Below are positions 7,967 to 16,865 of a stretch of 64,000 bases of DNA, in pieces; within the stretch, counting starts at the first letter, position 1, and each line of letters opens with the position of its first letter. This stretch comes from an uncultured Collinsella sp. (lineage in GTDB: Bacteria; Actinomycetota; Coriobacteriia; Coriobacteriales; Coriobacteriaceae). Under the pieces are notes generated by a model that saw only the letters and a program-made list of their open reading frames with translations, was not told the DNA's origin and ran no database searches. The position numbers and the translations under genes were made by a program. Where the stretch lies: positions 1 to 64,000 of the forward strand of contig CAUGGC010000010.1 of assembly GCA_959599095.1 (NCBI GenBank). Direction: 5' to 3'.

Positions 7967-10900
7967 CTAGGCCCGCGGTACGATCGGGCGGTTAACTTTG
8001 GCTAGCATATCAGAAGCGCACGAATCGAGCGCCCAACTCCGGAAAGCCGAGAACTCCATGCGCGAGCGCAAGCCCTCCAAATAGCGAATTGACCTGCTCA
8101 ATTGCACACGGCCGGGGTTTTCGGCCATCGCGATGCGACGGGTGTCGTCAAACCCCGAAACGCGACAGAAACCAAGCTCTTCGAAGATTCCCAGGCCACT
8201 TTCCACCGAGCGCTCGTCGACCGGCGTGCGAGCATCGATGGCAAGGCACATCTGCGCGATGTCGATATCGCTTGCGCAGAATGAATCATCCCCGGTCTTA
8301 CCGCGGTTGGAGCGCCACATGGTCTGCAACGCACGATAGAGTGTGACGAGTTCGTCGCGCTCGGGTGCGTAGCAGTCGAGCAGGCGCTCGTTGATGCGGG
8401 CGTCGCGCGACGAATAGAGCAGGTGGATCACGGCGGGCTGTCCGTCACGACCGGCACGCCCGCTCATCTGGTTGAACTCAATGGCGCCAAACGGCATGTG
8501 GTACAGCACGACATGGCGGATATCGGGCAGATTGACACCCTCGCCAAAGGCAGAGGTCGAGACGATGCAGCTGAGGCTTCCGTCTCGGAATGCTTCCTCC
8601 ACGCGGCGGCGATCGGAGCGCGCAAGCCCCGCGTTATAGAACGCGATATGGGTTGCGCAATCGGGCACACGCTTGCGCAACGTCTTGGCGAGCGCCACGG
8701 ACTGGTCGCGCGAATTGACGTAAATGACGGTCTTCTCCCCCGTCGCCACGATCGACACCAAACGGTTCTCGCGGCTCGCAAGGTCGCGGTCGTCCTCGAG
8801 CTGCAGGTTCTCGCGCACCGTCTCGTCGACCACCGTGCGAGTAATCGGCAGCATGCGGGCAAGCTCGGCCACGACCGGAGCCGTCGCGGTGGCCGTCGCA
8901 GCCATAACAACCGGGTCGCCCAGGGCTTTGAGGATATCGGGCATGTCGAGATAGGTGCTGCGGTCGCCGCCCTTGGCAAGGCCGGCGTGGTGCGCCTCAT
9001 CGATAACGACAAAGCCGATGCGGCCCGAACGCGCGAAGCGGTCACGGTGGATAGATAGGAACTCGGGCGTCGTGAGCACGATACCGGTGCGGCCCGAAGC
9101 TAGGCCGGCGAACACATCATCGCGTGCGGCCTCCACGGTCTCGCCGGTCAGCACGCCAACGCCAATGCCAAGCGCTGCCATCGTCGACGAGAGGTGATAG
9201 GCCTGGTCGGCAACAAGCGCGCGCAGCGGATAGACAAAGATGCTCGCACGTCCGCGAAGGACAGCCTCGCGCGCAGCATGTACATGGAAGATGAGAGACT
9301 TGCCGCGGCCCGTTCCCATAACGGCCAAGACGCTCTGGTGGTCGGCCAAGGCATCGAGCGCCTCAACCTGCGCGCGGTGCGGCTGGTTCGATCCGATAAA
9401 GCTATGGATAAGCGAGCGCGTGAGCTCGGTATAGGAAAGCTGGGCGAGCGTCTCGCGCTTACGCGACTCCAGGCGCAGGCCGGAATCCGCCGGCTGCACG
9501 CCACGACGAAGCTCGCATGCCGGATCATCGACGCTGGGCAGCGTGGTATCGCGAACCAGAACATCCTTGATCATGAGCTTGGGCTTCACACGCCCCTGCC
9601 AATGCTCGGCAACGGCCTCGAACACCAAGTCGACAGCGCTATCGCAGTTGATGAGCTTATCGATTTGCGGCACGCGGAACATAATGGCCGGCACACTCGC
9701 GGCGCCATCGGTCGCCACAAAGCGCATGTGCTCGCCGGTTTTGCCCACCACGGCGCGGTCGCACATCGTCACGCCCTCGGCAGCCAGCAGCGGCACCTTG
9801 TTGCCCTGGCCAAACGGCTCAAGACGGGAGATCTGCTCGATGGTCTCGATATTCAGCTCGGAAAGGTCGACGGTGGCGGCGACCTCGTCGGTGTCTTCAA
9901 AGTCCTCGGCGGAAAGCTCCGATAGCACGGCGGAAAGGCGGCGGCGGAACTCATCGAGCTTGGATGCCTCGATGGTCACACCCACCGCACCGGCATGTCC
10001 GCCGCGACGAATCAGCAGGTCGGAACAACGCTCGACGGCGTCAAACAGGTTAACTTTGCCCACCGAGCGACCAGAGCCGCGCGCGATACCGTCCTCGATC
10101 GAGAACAGCAGCGCCGGCACGTGATAGCGATTGGTCAAGCGGCTCGCCACGATGCCTTTGACGCCCTCGTGCCAGCCCTCGCCGCCCACGACGATTGCGC
10201 GCCCGCCGTCATAAGTCTCCTCGACCTTCGCCATGGCATCGCGCGTGAGCTCCGCCTCGATCTCACGGCGTTGGCGATTGATTTCCTCGAGCTCGGCTGC
10301 CAGTGCACTTGCTTCGATAGGATCACGGGCAAGCAGCAGGTCGAGCGCCAGCTTGGGATCAGCCATGCGGCCGGCAGCATTCAGACGAGGGATGAGCGAA
10401 AACGACAGGCCGTCGGCCGTAATGGTAGAAAGGTCGGCCTTGGCAAGTGCGGCAAGCGCGATATAGCCGGGACGGGCCGTCACGCGCATCTGCTGGATGC
10501 CCTCGGCGACCAGTGCGCGATTCTCGGGCGTGAGCGGCATCATGTCGGACACGGTGCCCAGCGCCGCGACCTCGATCAGCGAACGCCAATACGACGGCTT
10601 GCCCAAACGCTCGCCCAGGACCTGCACCAGCTTGAGTGCCACGCCGGCACCGGCAAGCTCGCGCGAGGGGCCCTCGTCCTCGAGCTTGGGGTCGGTCAGG
10701 GGCACGCCCTGCGGCACCTGGTCGGAGGGCTCGTGATGGTCCGTGACCACCAAATCGATCCCCAGGCTCTCCAGATAGGAGACTTCTTCCTTGGCGGCAA
10801 TACCGTTATCGACGGTCACGATCAGCTGAGGGCGAGCGAGCTCGTTAACGCGGTCGAGCGCCGCGCGCGAAAGACCGTAGCCCTCGTCAAAGCGATGCGG

Positions 10901-11254
10901 AATAAACGGCGTGACATCGGCGCCAAACGTGCGCAGTGCCTCGGTCAACAGGCAGGTCGACGTAATACCGTCAACGTCAAAATCGCCAAAGACCGCAATG
11001 TGCTCGTGGTTGCAAATAGCACGCTCGACGCGGTCGGCAACGACCGACATGCCCGGGATAATGAGTGGGTCGGCCCAGTCGCGATCGAGCGAAGGCGTCA
11101 AAAACAGCTGACCTTCTTCGATGGATGTAATGCCGTGCGCGACCATAATACGCGCCACCAGCCCGGGAATGCCCAGGCCAGCCGAAAGCTCCTTTTCGAG
11201 CTCGGGGTTTTGCTGAGCGACCGCCCAGCGATGCGTCGTCTTAAGCGATGACAT
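7967..11254 (-). CDS. recJ: RecJ exonuclease fused to a RecQ-like helicase
   Basis: About 1,095 residues in two enzyme modules. Residues ~1-590 are a RecJ single-strand 5'-3' exonuclease: DFDVDGITS (91-99), VTDHHEP (170-176), GRSVGKVN and the DHHA1 motif RRGGHAGAVG (~416-425). Residues ~615-960 are a superfamily 2 RecQ-like helicase: GTGRGKS (647-653), DEAHH (752-756), AATATATAP, STSAFGEGVNLPD and QMSGRAGRDG. Free-standing RecJ is about 560-800 residues. RecQ and RecJ act together at gapped or broken DNA in other bacteria, so the fusion probably couples unwinding to end resection. ATG 11254 fits RecJ homologues; GTG 11299 is an alternative. Rel follows closely. Confidence 0.9.
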   Translation of the reverse strand: MSSLKTTHRWAVAQQNPELEKELSAGLGIPGLVARIMVAHGITSIEEGQLFLTPSLDRDWADPLIIPGMSVVADRVERAICNHEHIAVFGDFDVDGITSTCLLTEALRTFGADVTPFIPHRFDEGYGLSRAALDRVNELARPQLIVTVDNGIAAKEEVSYLESLGIDLVVTDHHEPSDQVPQGVPLTDPKLEDEGPSRELAGAGVALKLVQVLGERLGKPSYWRSLIEVAALGTVSDMMPLTPENRALVAEGIQQMRVTARPGYIALAALAKADLSTITADGLSFSLIPRLNAAGRMADPKLALDLLLARDPIEASALAAELEEINRQRREIEAELTRDAMAKVEETYDGGRAIVVGGEGWHEGVKGIVASRLTNRYHVPALLFSIEDGIARGSGRSVGKVNLFDAVERCSDLLIRRGGHAGAVGVTIEASKLDEFRRRLSAVLSELSAEDFEDTDEVAATVDLSELNIETIEQISRLEPFGQGNKVPLLAAEGVTMCDRAVVGKTGEHMRFVATDGAASVPAIMFRVPQIDKLINCDSAVDLVFEAVAEHWQGRVKPKLMIKDVLVRDTTLPSVDDPACELRRGVQPADSGLRLESRKRETLAQLSYTELTRSLIHSFIGSNQPHRAQVEALDALADHQSVLAVMGTGRGKSLIFHVHAAREAVLRGRASIFVYPLRALVADQAYHLSSTMAALGIGVGVLTGETVEAARDDVFAGLASGRTGIVLTTPEFLSIHRDRFARSGRIGFVVIDEAHHAGLAKGGDRSTYLDMPDILKALGDPVVMAATATATAPVVAELARMLPITRTVVDETVRENLQLEDDRDLASRENRLVSIVATGEKTVIYVNSRDQSVALAKTLRKRVPDCATHIAFYNAGLARSDRRRVEEAFRDGSLSCIVSTSAFGEGVNLPDIRHVVLYHMPFGAIEFNQMSGRAGRDGQPAVIHLLYSSRDARINERLLDCYAPERDELVTLYRALQTMWRSNRGKTGDDSFCASDIDIAQMCLAIDARTPVDERSVESGLGIFEELGFCRVSGFDDTRRIAMAENPGRVQLSRSIRYLEGLRSRMEFSAFRSWALDSCASDMLAKVNRPIVPRA

Positions 11255-11306
11255 AGGCGCCCACCCCCGATAGGGGCAGGTCGCCGCGATACCTCTCACG
11301 GTTCAT
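11241..11306 (-). CDS. Possible 21-residue leader peptide overlapping the recJ start
   Basis: An ATG with a GAGG motif 10 bases upstream opens a 21-codon frame (MNRERYRGDLPLSGVGAYVIA) in a different frame from recJ. It ends at TAA, 11 bases inside recJ. The best ribosome binding site in the area serves this small frame and not the recJ ATG, so translation of the two may be coupled. There is no evidence beyond position and the binding site. Confidence 0.3.
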   Translation of the reverse strand: MNRERYRGDLPLSGVGAYVIA

Positions 11307-11362
11307 AGCGATGAGTCCTCTGTGTATGCCCGCTTCGGCAGGCAGATCTGTTGAACGGATTT

Positions 11363-11368
11363 ATTATA
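11363..11368 (-). promoter_or_regulatory. -10 box (TATAAT) of the recJ-rel operon
   Basis: A perfect TATAAT hexamer on the minus strand lies about 60 bases upstream of the leader ATG. No good -35 hexamer is found at 16-18 bases, so the promoter may depend on an activator or an upstream element. Confidence 0.5.
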
Positions 11369-11530
11369 CCGTGCAGAGCAGACGCAAATCGCCGCAGCAC
11401 GCCGCGGTTTCGGTAAACGATGACGGTAATAGCCTCGAAATATTCGAGCGTTTCTGACGCACGGACGCATGCGAGCGTCTAGCATATCCATTCAAAACGG
11501 GTTCACGGGCAAAGGGAGTCACAAGCGCAT

Positions 11531-12529
11531 ATGAAGCAATGGGTTGGACTGGGCAAGTTTCTCGCGGGGCACATGCAGGTCATCGTTCCGATTTGCGTGG
11601 CACTCGGCGTGCTCTTTCCCCAACAGATTGGCGTACTCAAGCCCATCGTTCCCACCTTGTTTGCCTTTATGACGTTTCAGGGTGCGCTCAGCAACACCTT
11701 TCACCAGGTAACCGAGGTGTTCCGCCGTCCGTTGCACCTAGTCTTGGCGCTGCTCGTCTCGGCGGTGCTTATTCCCATCGCGGCGTATGCCATGGGGTCA
11801 CTCTTCTTTGGCTCCAACCCCAACCTTGTCTGCGGCATTGTGCTCGAATACAGCGTGCCCGTGGCCGTCACCGCTTTTATGTGGATCAGCATGTTCGGCG
11901 GCAACGGCCCGCTCGCGCTCACCATCATCCTGACGTCCTCGGTCATCTCACCTGTGACGATTCCGCTTACGCTCAAGCTCCTGCTGGGCGCCACCGTCTC
12001 GATCGACGTGCCGAGCATGATGCAGAACATGGCCTTTATGATCGCCATCCCCGCTGTGCTCGGTATTGCCATCAATGAACTCACGCGCGGCTGGGGCCAC
12101 GAGAAACTCTCTCCCGTGCTCTCGCCCGCCTGCAAGTTCATGATGATGGGCGTCATCGCGTCCAACTCCACCGCTATGAGCGAGTACGTGCTGCACATAA
12201 ACGCGGTGCGCCTGGAAGTCGCCCTCTTTATTTTGGTCTTCGCCATCAGCGGCTTTGTCGTCGGTTTTCTGGTCGCACGTGCGCTGCATCTGCCATATAG
12301 CGAGACGACTACCATGTGCTTTACCTGCGGCATGCGCAACATCTCTTCGGGTGCCGTCATCGCCACGCAGTACTTTCCGGGCGAGGTCGTGTTCCCCGTC
12401 ATGTGCGGCACGCTGTTTCAGCAGGTGCTGGCCTCGATTATCGGGCATCTCTTTGAGTGCCTAACCTGCGAGGAGCGCACCAAACAGCGCAAGCGGGTCG
12501 AAGCCGGCCGCGACGCCATGGCGCGCTAG
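11531..12529 (+). CDS. BASS/SBF-family transporter
   Basis: The 332-residue integral membrane protein has about nine or ten hydrophobic segments and the bile acid:sodium symporter family look. Features include a glycine/proline-rich core (SSVISPVTIPLTLKLLL) and the later CFTCGMRNISSGAVIATQYF segment, which corresponds to the conserved sodium-site region of the family. Bacterial members carry organic anions such as pantoate, pyruvate or bile acids, so the substrate cannot be named. A GGGAG motif lies somewhat far (13 bases) from the ATG. The gene is monocistronic and convergent with the DUF4931 gene. Confidence 0.8.
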   Translation: MKQWVGLGKFLAGHMQVIVPICVALGVLFPQQIGVLKPIVPTLFAFMTFQGALSNTFHQVTEVFRRPLHLVLALLVSAVLIPIAAYAMGSLFFGSNPNLVCGIVLEYSVPVAVTAFMWISMFGGNGPLALTIILTSSVISPVTIPLTLKLLLGATVSIDVPSMMQNMAFMIAIPAVLGIAINELTRGWGHEKLSPVLSPACKFMMMGVIASNSTAMSEYVLHINAVRLEVALFILVFAISGFVVGFLVARALHLPYSETTTMCFTCGMRNISSGAVIATQYFPGEVVFPVMCGTLFQQVLASIIGHLFECLTCEERTKQRKRVEAGRDAMAR

Positions 12530-12559
12530 GCTGTCCGCATTACGCGGGTGTTAGTCTTG

Positions 12560-13357
12560 CTATACGAGCGTTTCCAGATGCGCACGCAGACGCTCAGCAT
12601 CGATATCGAGCGTTGTCTCAGCATTGACCTGGGCCAAACGATAGCCGACAAAGTAGGGCGAAACCACCCAACGCGGCAGCGCCTTGGCAATGGTCCGACC
12701 GCCCAGGTGATAGAAGAACAGGTTATACGACTCTGCGCGACCACCGTGGTGCTCGTTCAGGATATAGCGCAGAGCTACCTGGATTGCATCGGCGAAGAGA
12801 TCCGCCTCGGCTTGATCTCTCGTGTCATCGCTGGCGGCGATTCCCTGCGGGGCTGAAACGTTGATCTCAAAGAACCCCATGATGGGTTCGGTTGAGATGT
12901 TGGCCGAGATCCTCCCCTGTTGCCAGACATTGATACCTTCGAAATTGGCGGAAGCCAGCGAAGCATAGCCGTCTTCCTGCTCCAAACCCACAATCTGCAT
13001 GTGCGGATGGACCAGACTGCCGCCCGAAAGCGGACCCTTGTTCTTGTACATGAGCACGCTTCGATACTGCTGCGAGTCGATCATCCGCCGCCAGCAACCC
13101 AGAGCAAACCGCATCACATGGTGGAGTTCATCCGGCTCATAGGTCACCAGGTCGGCATCGTGATCGGCCGACTCGATCAGCACGGTTTGATGGGTGGCGC
13201 GCAGGGTTTTGAACTTATTCTCGAGCCAGATGCAGTCACCGTCGCGCTGGATGATGTTGGTGAGCCCCTCCGTGTTGCAAAAGGGGCACGCGGTACCGGG
13301 GCGACGGTTGTCGTCGGGCTTGCCGCTCGCCTGCTGAACATCGAATACAAGCGCCAC
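12560..13357 (-). CDS. DUF4931 family protein (GalT/HIT-like fold)
   Basis: The 265-residue protein has an N-terminal CPFC zinc-ligand pair and a GGSLVHPHMQIVG motif, typical of the galactose-1-phosphate uridylyltransferase/HIT superfamily and of DUF4931. It probably binds a nucleotide or nucleotide sugar, and its reaction is unknown. The start codon is GTG at 13357, with GGAGG 9 bases upstream inside the end of cutC, so the two genes form an operon. It could be a nucleotidyltransferase, but it lacks enough recognised context to say which. Confidence 0.7.
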   Translation of the reverse strand: MALVFDVQQASGKPDDNRRPGTACPFCNTEGLTNIIQRDGDCIWLENKFKTLRATHQTVLIESADHDADLVTYEPDELHHVMRFALGCWRRMIDSQQYRSVLMYKNKGPLSGGSLVHPHMQIVGLEQEDGYASLASANFEGINVWQQGRISANISTEPIMGFFEINVSAPQGIAASDDTRDQAEADLFADAIQVALRYILNEHHGGRAESYNLFFYHLGGRTIAKALPRWVVSPYFVGYRLAQVNAETTLDIDAERLRAHLETLV

Positions 13358-13360
13358 GGG

Positions 13361-14038
13361 CTACACCTCCAGCGGTACGATCCTTGTGCCATGGAGCTCG
13401 GAGACGCCCAGTGCCGCCGCCACGGTATCGCGGTTGGCCGTGGAAATGCCGCCGCCGGGAAGGATGGTCAAGCTGTCGCCCGCATACTCGATCAAGCGGG
13501 CCAGGTTTTCGAAGTTGTCCTCGATCGGCGTACCGGCAGCGCCACCATGCGTCAGGATGCGTGTAATGCCGCAGTCGGCGAGTATGTCAATCGCGTCGAG
13601 CTGAGCCTCGGGTGAGAGCTGATCAAACGCCATGTGGAAGGTGATGTCGATGGGCTCACGCTTGCATTCCTCGGTCGCGCAGCCCGCGGCCATCACGAGA
13701 GCGCCCAACGTAAGCTCGTCGAGTGCCCATCCGCCAGCGCAGGGCTTGCAGCAGCCAAAGACCAAGCCGTCAACGCCGGCGCTCACGGCAAGGCCCAGGT
13801 CCATCTCCATCATACGCAACTCGTCCTGGTTGTAGTGAAAGTCGCCGCCACGCGGGCGAATCATGCACATCACCCGCGCATCGTGCTCGTGTGCATAGTT
13901 GGTCGTAGCGCTGATAACGCCGGCCGAAGGCGTGGTGCCACCAACGGCAAGGTTGTCGCACAGCTCGATGCGCTTTGCACCGGCATCGATAGCTGCCGGC
14001 ACCCGCTCAAAGCTCTCGGCACAAAACTCATACAGCAT
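13361..14038 (-). CDS. cutC: CutC family protein
   Basis: The 225-residue protein matches CutC, a TIM-barrel family named for copper homeostasis in E. coli though its true role is debated. Recognisable stretches are the N-terminal MLYEFCAES, ELCDNLAVGGTTPS, MIRPRGGDFHYN, HMAFD and ILTHGGAAGTP. The start at 14038 matches the family N-terminus and has a GGGGG motif 8 bases upstream. It is the first gene of a two-gene operon with the DUF4931 protein; no copper-related gene is nearby. A role in deoxy-sugar or small-molecule metabolism is an alternative. Confidence 0.9.
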   Translation of the reverse strand: MLYEFCAESFERVPAAIDAGAKRIELCDNLAVGGTTPSAGVISATTNYAHEHDARVMCMIRPRGGDFHYNQDELRMMEMDLGLAVSAGVDGLVFGCCKPCAGGWALDELTLGALVMAAGCATEECKREPIDITFHMAFDQLSPEAQLDAIDILADCGITRILTHGGAAGTPIEDNFENLARLIEYAGDSLTILPGGGISTANRDTVAAALGVSELHGTRIVPLEV

Positions 14039-14099
14039 AGATAGACCCCCAAAGACAGCAGATGTTTTCCGACGGGCATTGTCACACATCCCCATGAAG

Positions 14100-14162
14100 T
14101 TGCGGTGGAATAGGGACTCTTTTGGCCTCTGGAGCCCGTATTCAGTCCCTATTTCACCGCAA
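14100..14162. repeat. REP-like hairpin between cutC and livF
   Basis: The arms TTGCGGTGGAATAGGGACT and AGTCCCTATTTCACCGCAA pair over 19 positions with one or two mismatches, around a 25-base loop. It carries the same GGGAC-type core as the hairpins at 44687 and 58802. It lies upstream of cutC and downstream of the livF terminator. Confidence 0.7.
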
Positions 14163-14198
14163 ATAAAAAGGGGCGCTGACTGAGATAGTCAGCGCCCC
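14163..14198 (-). terminator. Terminator of the livHMGF operon
   Basis: On the minus strand a GGGGCGCTGAC/GTCAGCGCCCC stem with a small loop is followed by TTTTTATTT. It starts about 15 bases past the livF stop codon. Confidence 0.9.
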
Positions 14199-14212
14199 TT
14201 TTGTTAGGTGGG

Positions 14213-14926
14213 TTAGCCTCCGAGGTAGGCTTTGCGGACGTTGTCGTCGTGCAGGAGCTCTTGGCCGGTGCCGGTCATGGTGATCTTGCCGGTCTCGAGC
14301 ACGTAACCGCGTGTGGCGATGGAAAGCGCCATCTGCGCGTTTTGCTCGACCAGAAGCACCGTGGTGCCGGCCTTGTGCAGGTCCTCGACAATCTGGAAGA
14401 TCTGTTCGATCAGAATCGGTGCCAGACCCATGGAAGGTTCGTCGAGCATAAGCAGTTTGGGGTTACTCATAAGGGCGCGCCCCATAACGAGCATCTGCTG
14501 CTCGCCGCCTGAAAGGGTGCCGGCGACCTGGCGACGACGTTCCTTCAGGCGCGGGAACTGCTCGTAGACGCGCTCCAGGCCCGGAGCCACCGTGGACTTG
14601 GGCTGCGTATAGGCGCCCATCTCCAGGTTCTCCTCAACCGTCATCTGTAAAAAGGCGCGACGACCCTCGGGAACCTGAGCCAGGCCCTTACCAACCAGCT
14701 TATCAGCGGGCGTATGGGTAATGTCCTCGCCCATAAACTTGATGGAACCGGTCTTGGAGCGAAGCAGGCCCGAAACGGTCTTGAGCGTTGTGGACTTGCC
14801 GGCGCCGTTGGCACCAATCAAGGCCACGATCTCGCCCTCGTTGACGTTAAAGGAGATGTCCTTGATGGCGTGGATGGCGCCGTACCAGACGTTGATGTTG
14901 TAGACGGAAAGCATCGGCTCTGCCAT
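14213..14926 (-). CDS. livF: Branched-chain amino acid ABC transporter ATPase
   Basis: The 237-residue LivF-type ATPase powers uptake of leucine, isoleucine and valine together with LivG. It has Walker A GANGAGKST, the ABC signature LSGGEQQ, Walker B LLMLDEPSMGLAP and the switch histidine region LLVEQNAQMALS. The SMGLAP text and short length are characteristic of LivF, as opposed to LivG. It begins directly after the livG stop and is the last gene of the operon, before a strong terminator. Confidence 0.95.
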   Translation of the reverse strand: MAEPMLSVYNINVWYGAIHAIKDISFNVNEGEIVALIGANGAGKSTTLKTVSGLLRSKTGSIKFMGEDITHTPADKLVGKGLAQVPEGRRAFLQMTVEENLEMGAYTQPKSTVAPGLERVYEQFPRLKERRRQVAGTLSGGEQQMLVMGRALMSNPKLLMLDEPSMGLAPILIEQIFQIVEDLHKAGTTVLLVEQNAQMALSIATRGYVLETGKITMTGTGQELLHDDNVRKAYLGG

Positions 14927-15787
14927 TTAGTTCTCCCCCTTATTCTGCTTGCCCAGATACGCCTCGATAACGGCATCGTTGTTCTGGATTTCCTCGGCCG
15001 TGCCCTTGGCGATGACCTTGCCAAAGTTAAGCACGCAGATACCCTCGCAAATATTCATGACGAGCGACATGTCGTGCTCAATAAGCATGATGGCGATACC
15101 AAAGGTGTCGCGAATCTTAACGATGTTCTCCATGAGCTCGGCGGTCTCGGACGGGTTCATGCCTGCGGCAGGCTCGTCGAGCAGCAGCAGTTTGGGGTTG
15201 GTGGCAAGCGCGCGGACGATCTCCAGACGACGCTGAGCGCCGTAAGGCAGCGATCCGGCCTGCTCGTTTGCCAGATGCTCCATATCAAAGATGGACAGCA
15301 GCTCCATGGCGCGTTCGTGAGCAGCCTTCTCGTGCTTCCAGTACGTCGGCAGGCGCAGCACGCCCCCAAAACCGGAGTAGCGCTCCTGATTGTGCAGACC
15401 GACCTTGACGTTGTCCTCCACCGTCATGGTGTTGAACAGGCGAATGTTCTGGAATGTACGGGCAATACCCATGCGGTTGACCTGATAGACCGACTTGCCC
15501 GAGGTGTCCTCACCGTCGAGCAGGATGGTGCCGTGCGTGGGCTGATACACCTTGGTGAGCAGGTTGAAGACCGTGGTCTTACCGGCACCGTTGGGGCCGA
15601 TCAGACCGGCGATCTCGGTCTTGCCGATAGTCAGGCTAAAGTCGTCGACTGCCTTAAGGCCACCGAACTCAATGCCCAGGTGGATGCACTCGAGTGCCGG
15701 GCGCTGACCCAGGTCGCGGTCGGGAACGATGGCGCCAGAAGGATACGGGACCATCTTGCCCTTGTTAAACTCAAATTTACTGGGCAT
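14927..15787 (-). CDS. livG: Branched-chain amino acid ABC transporter ATPase
   Basis: This is the second ATPase of the transporter, 286 residues. Walker A is GPNGAGKTT, the signature region is LPYGAQRRLEI and Walker B is LLLLDEPAAGMNP; the AAGMNP motif marks the LivG type. The N-terminal ~40 residues are slightly longer than in E. coli LivG. The start at 15787 was chosen because AGGAGG lies 9 bases upstream, inside the end of livM, giving an 11-base overlap between the two genes. Starts further upstream would overlap livM more deeply. Confidence 0.95.
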   Translation of the reverse strand: MPSKFEFNKGKMVPYPSGAIVPDRDLGQRPALECIHLGIEFGGLKAVDDFSLTIGKTEIAGLIGPNGAGKTTVFNLLTKVYQPTHGTILLDGEDTSGKSVYQVNRMGIARTFQNIRLFNTMTVEDNVKVGLHNQERYSGFGGVLRLPTYWKHEKAAHERAMELLSIFDMEHLANEQAGSLPYGAQRRLEIVRALATNPKLLLLDEPAAGMNPSETAELMENIVKIRDTFGIAIMLIEHDMSLVMNICEGICVLNFGKVIAKGTAEEIQNNDAVIEAYLGKQNKGEN

Positions 15788-16865
15788 CGGCTGCCACCTC
15801 CTTCTTGGAAGCAAAGCGGTCCTTGACGCGACCGAAGAACGCCTTGAGCTGCGGGTTGTTGGTAAAGATCATGACCAAGATCAGCACGATGGCGTAGATG
15901 AGCATGCGGTAGTCCGAGAACTGACGGAGCAGCTCGGGAAGCACCGTGAGCAGCGCCGCGGCGATAACGGAACCGCGCATATTGCCCAGACCGCCCAGGA
16001 CCACGAACACCAGGATGAGGATGGACGTGTTGAAGTCGAACTTGGTGGCGGAGAGCTGCGAGAAGTTACCGCCGAAGAGAGCTCCGGCGGCACCGGCGAG
16101 GGCAGCGGAAACCACGAAGGCGATCATGCGGTACTGGGTGACGGAGATGCCTACGGACTCGGCAGCGATCTTGTTATCGCGCACGGCCATAATGGCACGG
16201 CCGGTACGGCTGCGAACCAGGTTGAGCACGATCACGAGTGCGACCATGACCAGGATGGCACCGGCGAGGAAGGTCGAATAGGTCGACACGCCCGATGCGC
16301 CCTGCGCGCCCTTGATGATGGCGGTGCCGTCCTCGAGCAGGTGCAGGTCGTCAATCGTGGAGTTGCCCGTGATGTTAAAGATCACATGCAGGCCGCGGGA
16401 ATCGACGCCCACGATAAGGCAGGTGACGATCTCTTTGATGATCTCGCCAAAGGCCAAGGTCACGATGGCCAGGTAATCGCCGCTCAGGCGAAGAACCGGG
16501 ATACCGATCAGGAAGCCCAGAATGGCAGCGGCGATAGCGCCGACCACAATGCTGATGATCAGGCGCATCGGATCGGACGGAACGGCACTCTCCAGCGCGA
16601 CGGCGGTGACGATGCCCGTATAGGCGCCGACGCTCATAAAGCCCGCGTGGCCCAGCGACAAGTCGCCCGCGATGCCGACGACGAGGTTAAGGGAGATGGC
16701 CATGACGATATAGGCCGTGATGGGAACCAGCTGACCGGCAATCATGCGCGGAATCATGTGGTTAGACTGCATAAAGAACACGATGGCGAACGCCACGATG
16801 CACATGGTGTACGTGACAAAGTCGTGACGCGTCTGCCTGTCTTTAAGAAACTTCATAACGCTCAC
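15777..16865 (-). CDS. livM: Branched-chain amino acid ABC transporter permease
   Basis: The 362-residue permease has about ten hydrophobic segments. LSLGHAGFMSVGAYTG and GDYLAIVTLAFGEII are LivM-family hallmarks, and the cytoplasmic loop GRAIMAVRDNKIAAESVGI contacts the ATPases. It pairs with LivH to form the channel. The GTG at 16865 follows the livH TAG directly and has GAGAAGG 5 bases upstream; the ATG at 16856 is an alternative. It is translationally coupled to both neighbours. Confidence 0.94.
   Translation of the reverse strand: MSVMKFLKDRQTRHDFVTYTMCIVAFAIVFFMQSNHMIPRMIAGQLVPITAYIVMAISLNLVVGIAGDLSLGHAGFMSVGAYTGIVTAVALESAVPSDPMRLIISIVVGAIAAAILGFLIGIPVLRLSGDYLAIVTLAFGEIIKEIVTCLIVGVDSRGLHVIFNITGNSTIDDLHLLEDGTAIIKGAQGASGVSTYSTFLAGAILVMVALVIVLNLVRSRTGRAIMAVRDNKIAAESVGISVTQYRMIAFVVSAALAGAAGALFGGNFSQLSATKFDFNTSILILVFVVLGGLGNMRGSVIAAALLTVLPELLRQFSDYRMLIYAIVLILVMIFTNNPQLKAFFGRVKDRFASKKEVAADAQ

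Noticed and set aside
11531..12529. Arsenite exporter (ArsB/Acr3)
   Set aside because: The length and topology are similar, but the text matches the general BASS/SBF family and no ars genes are nearby.
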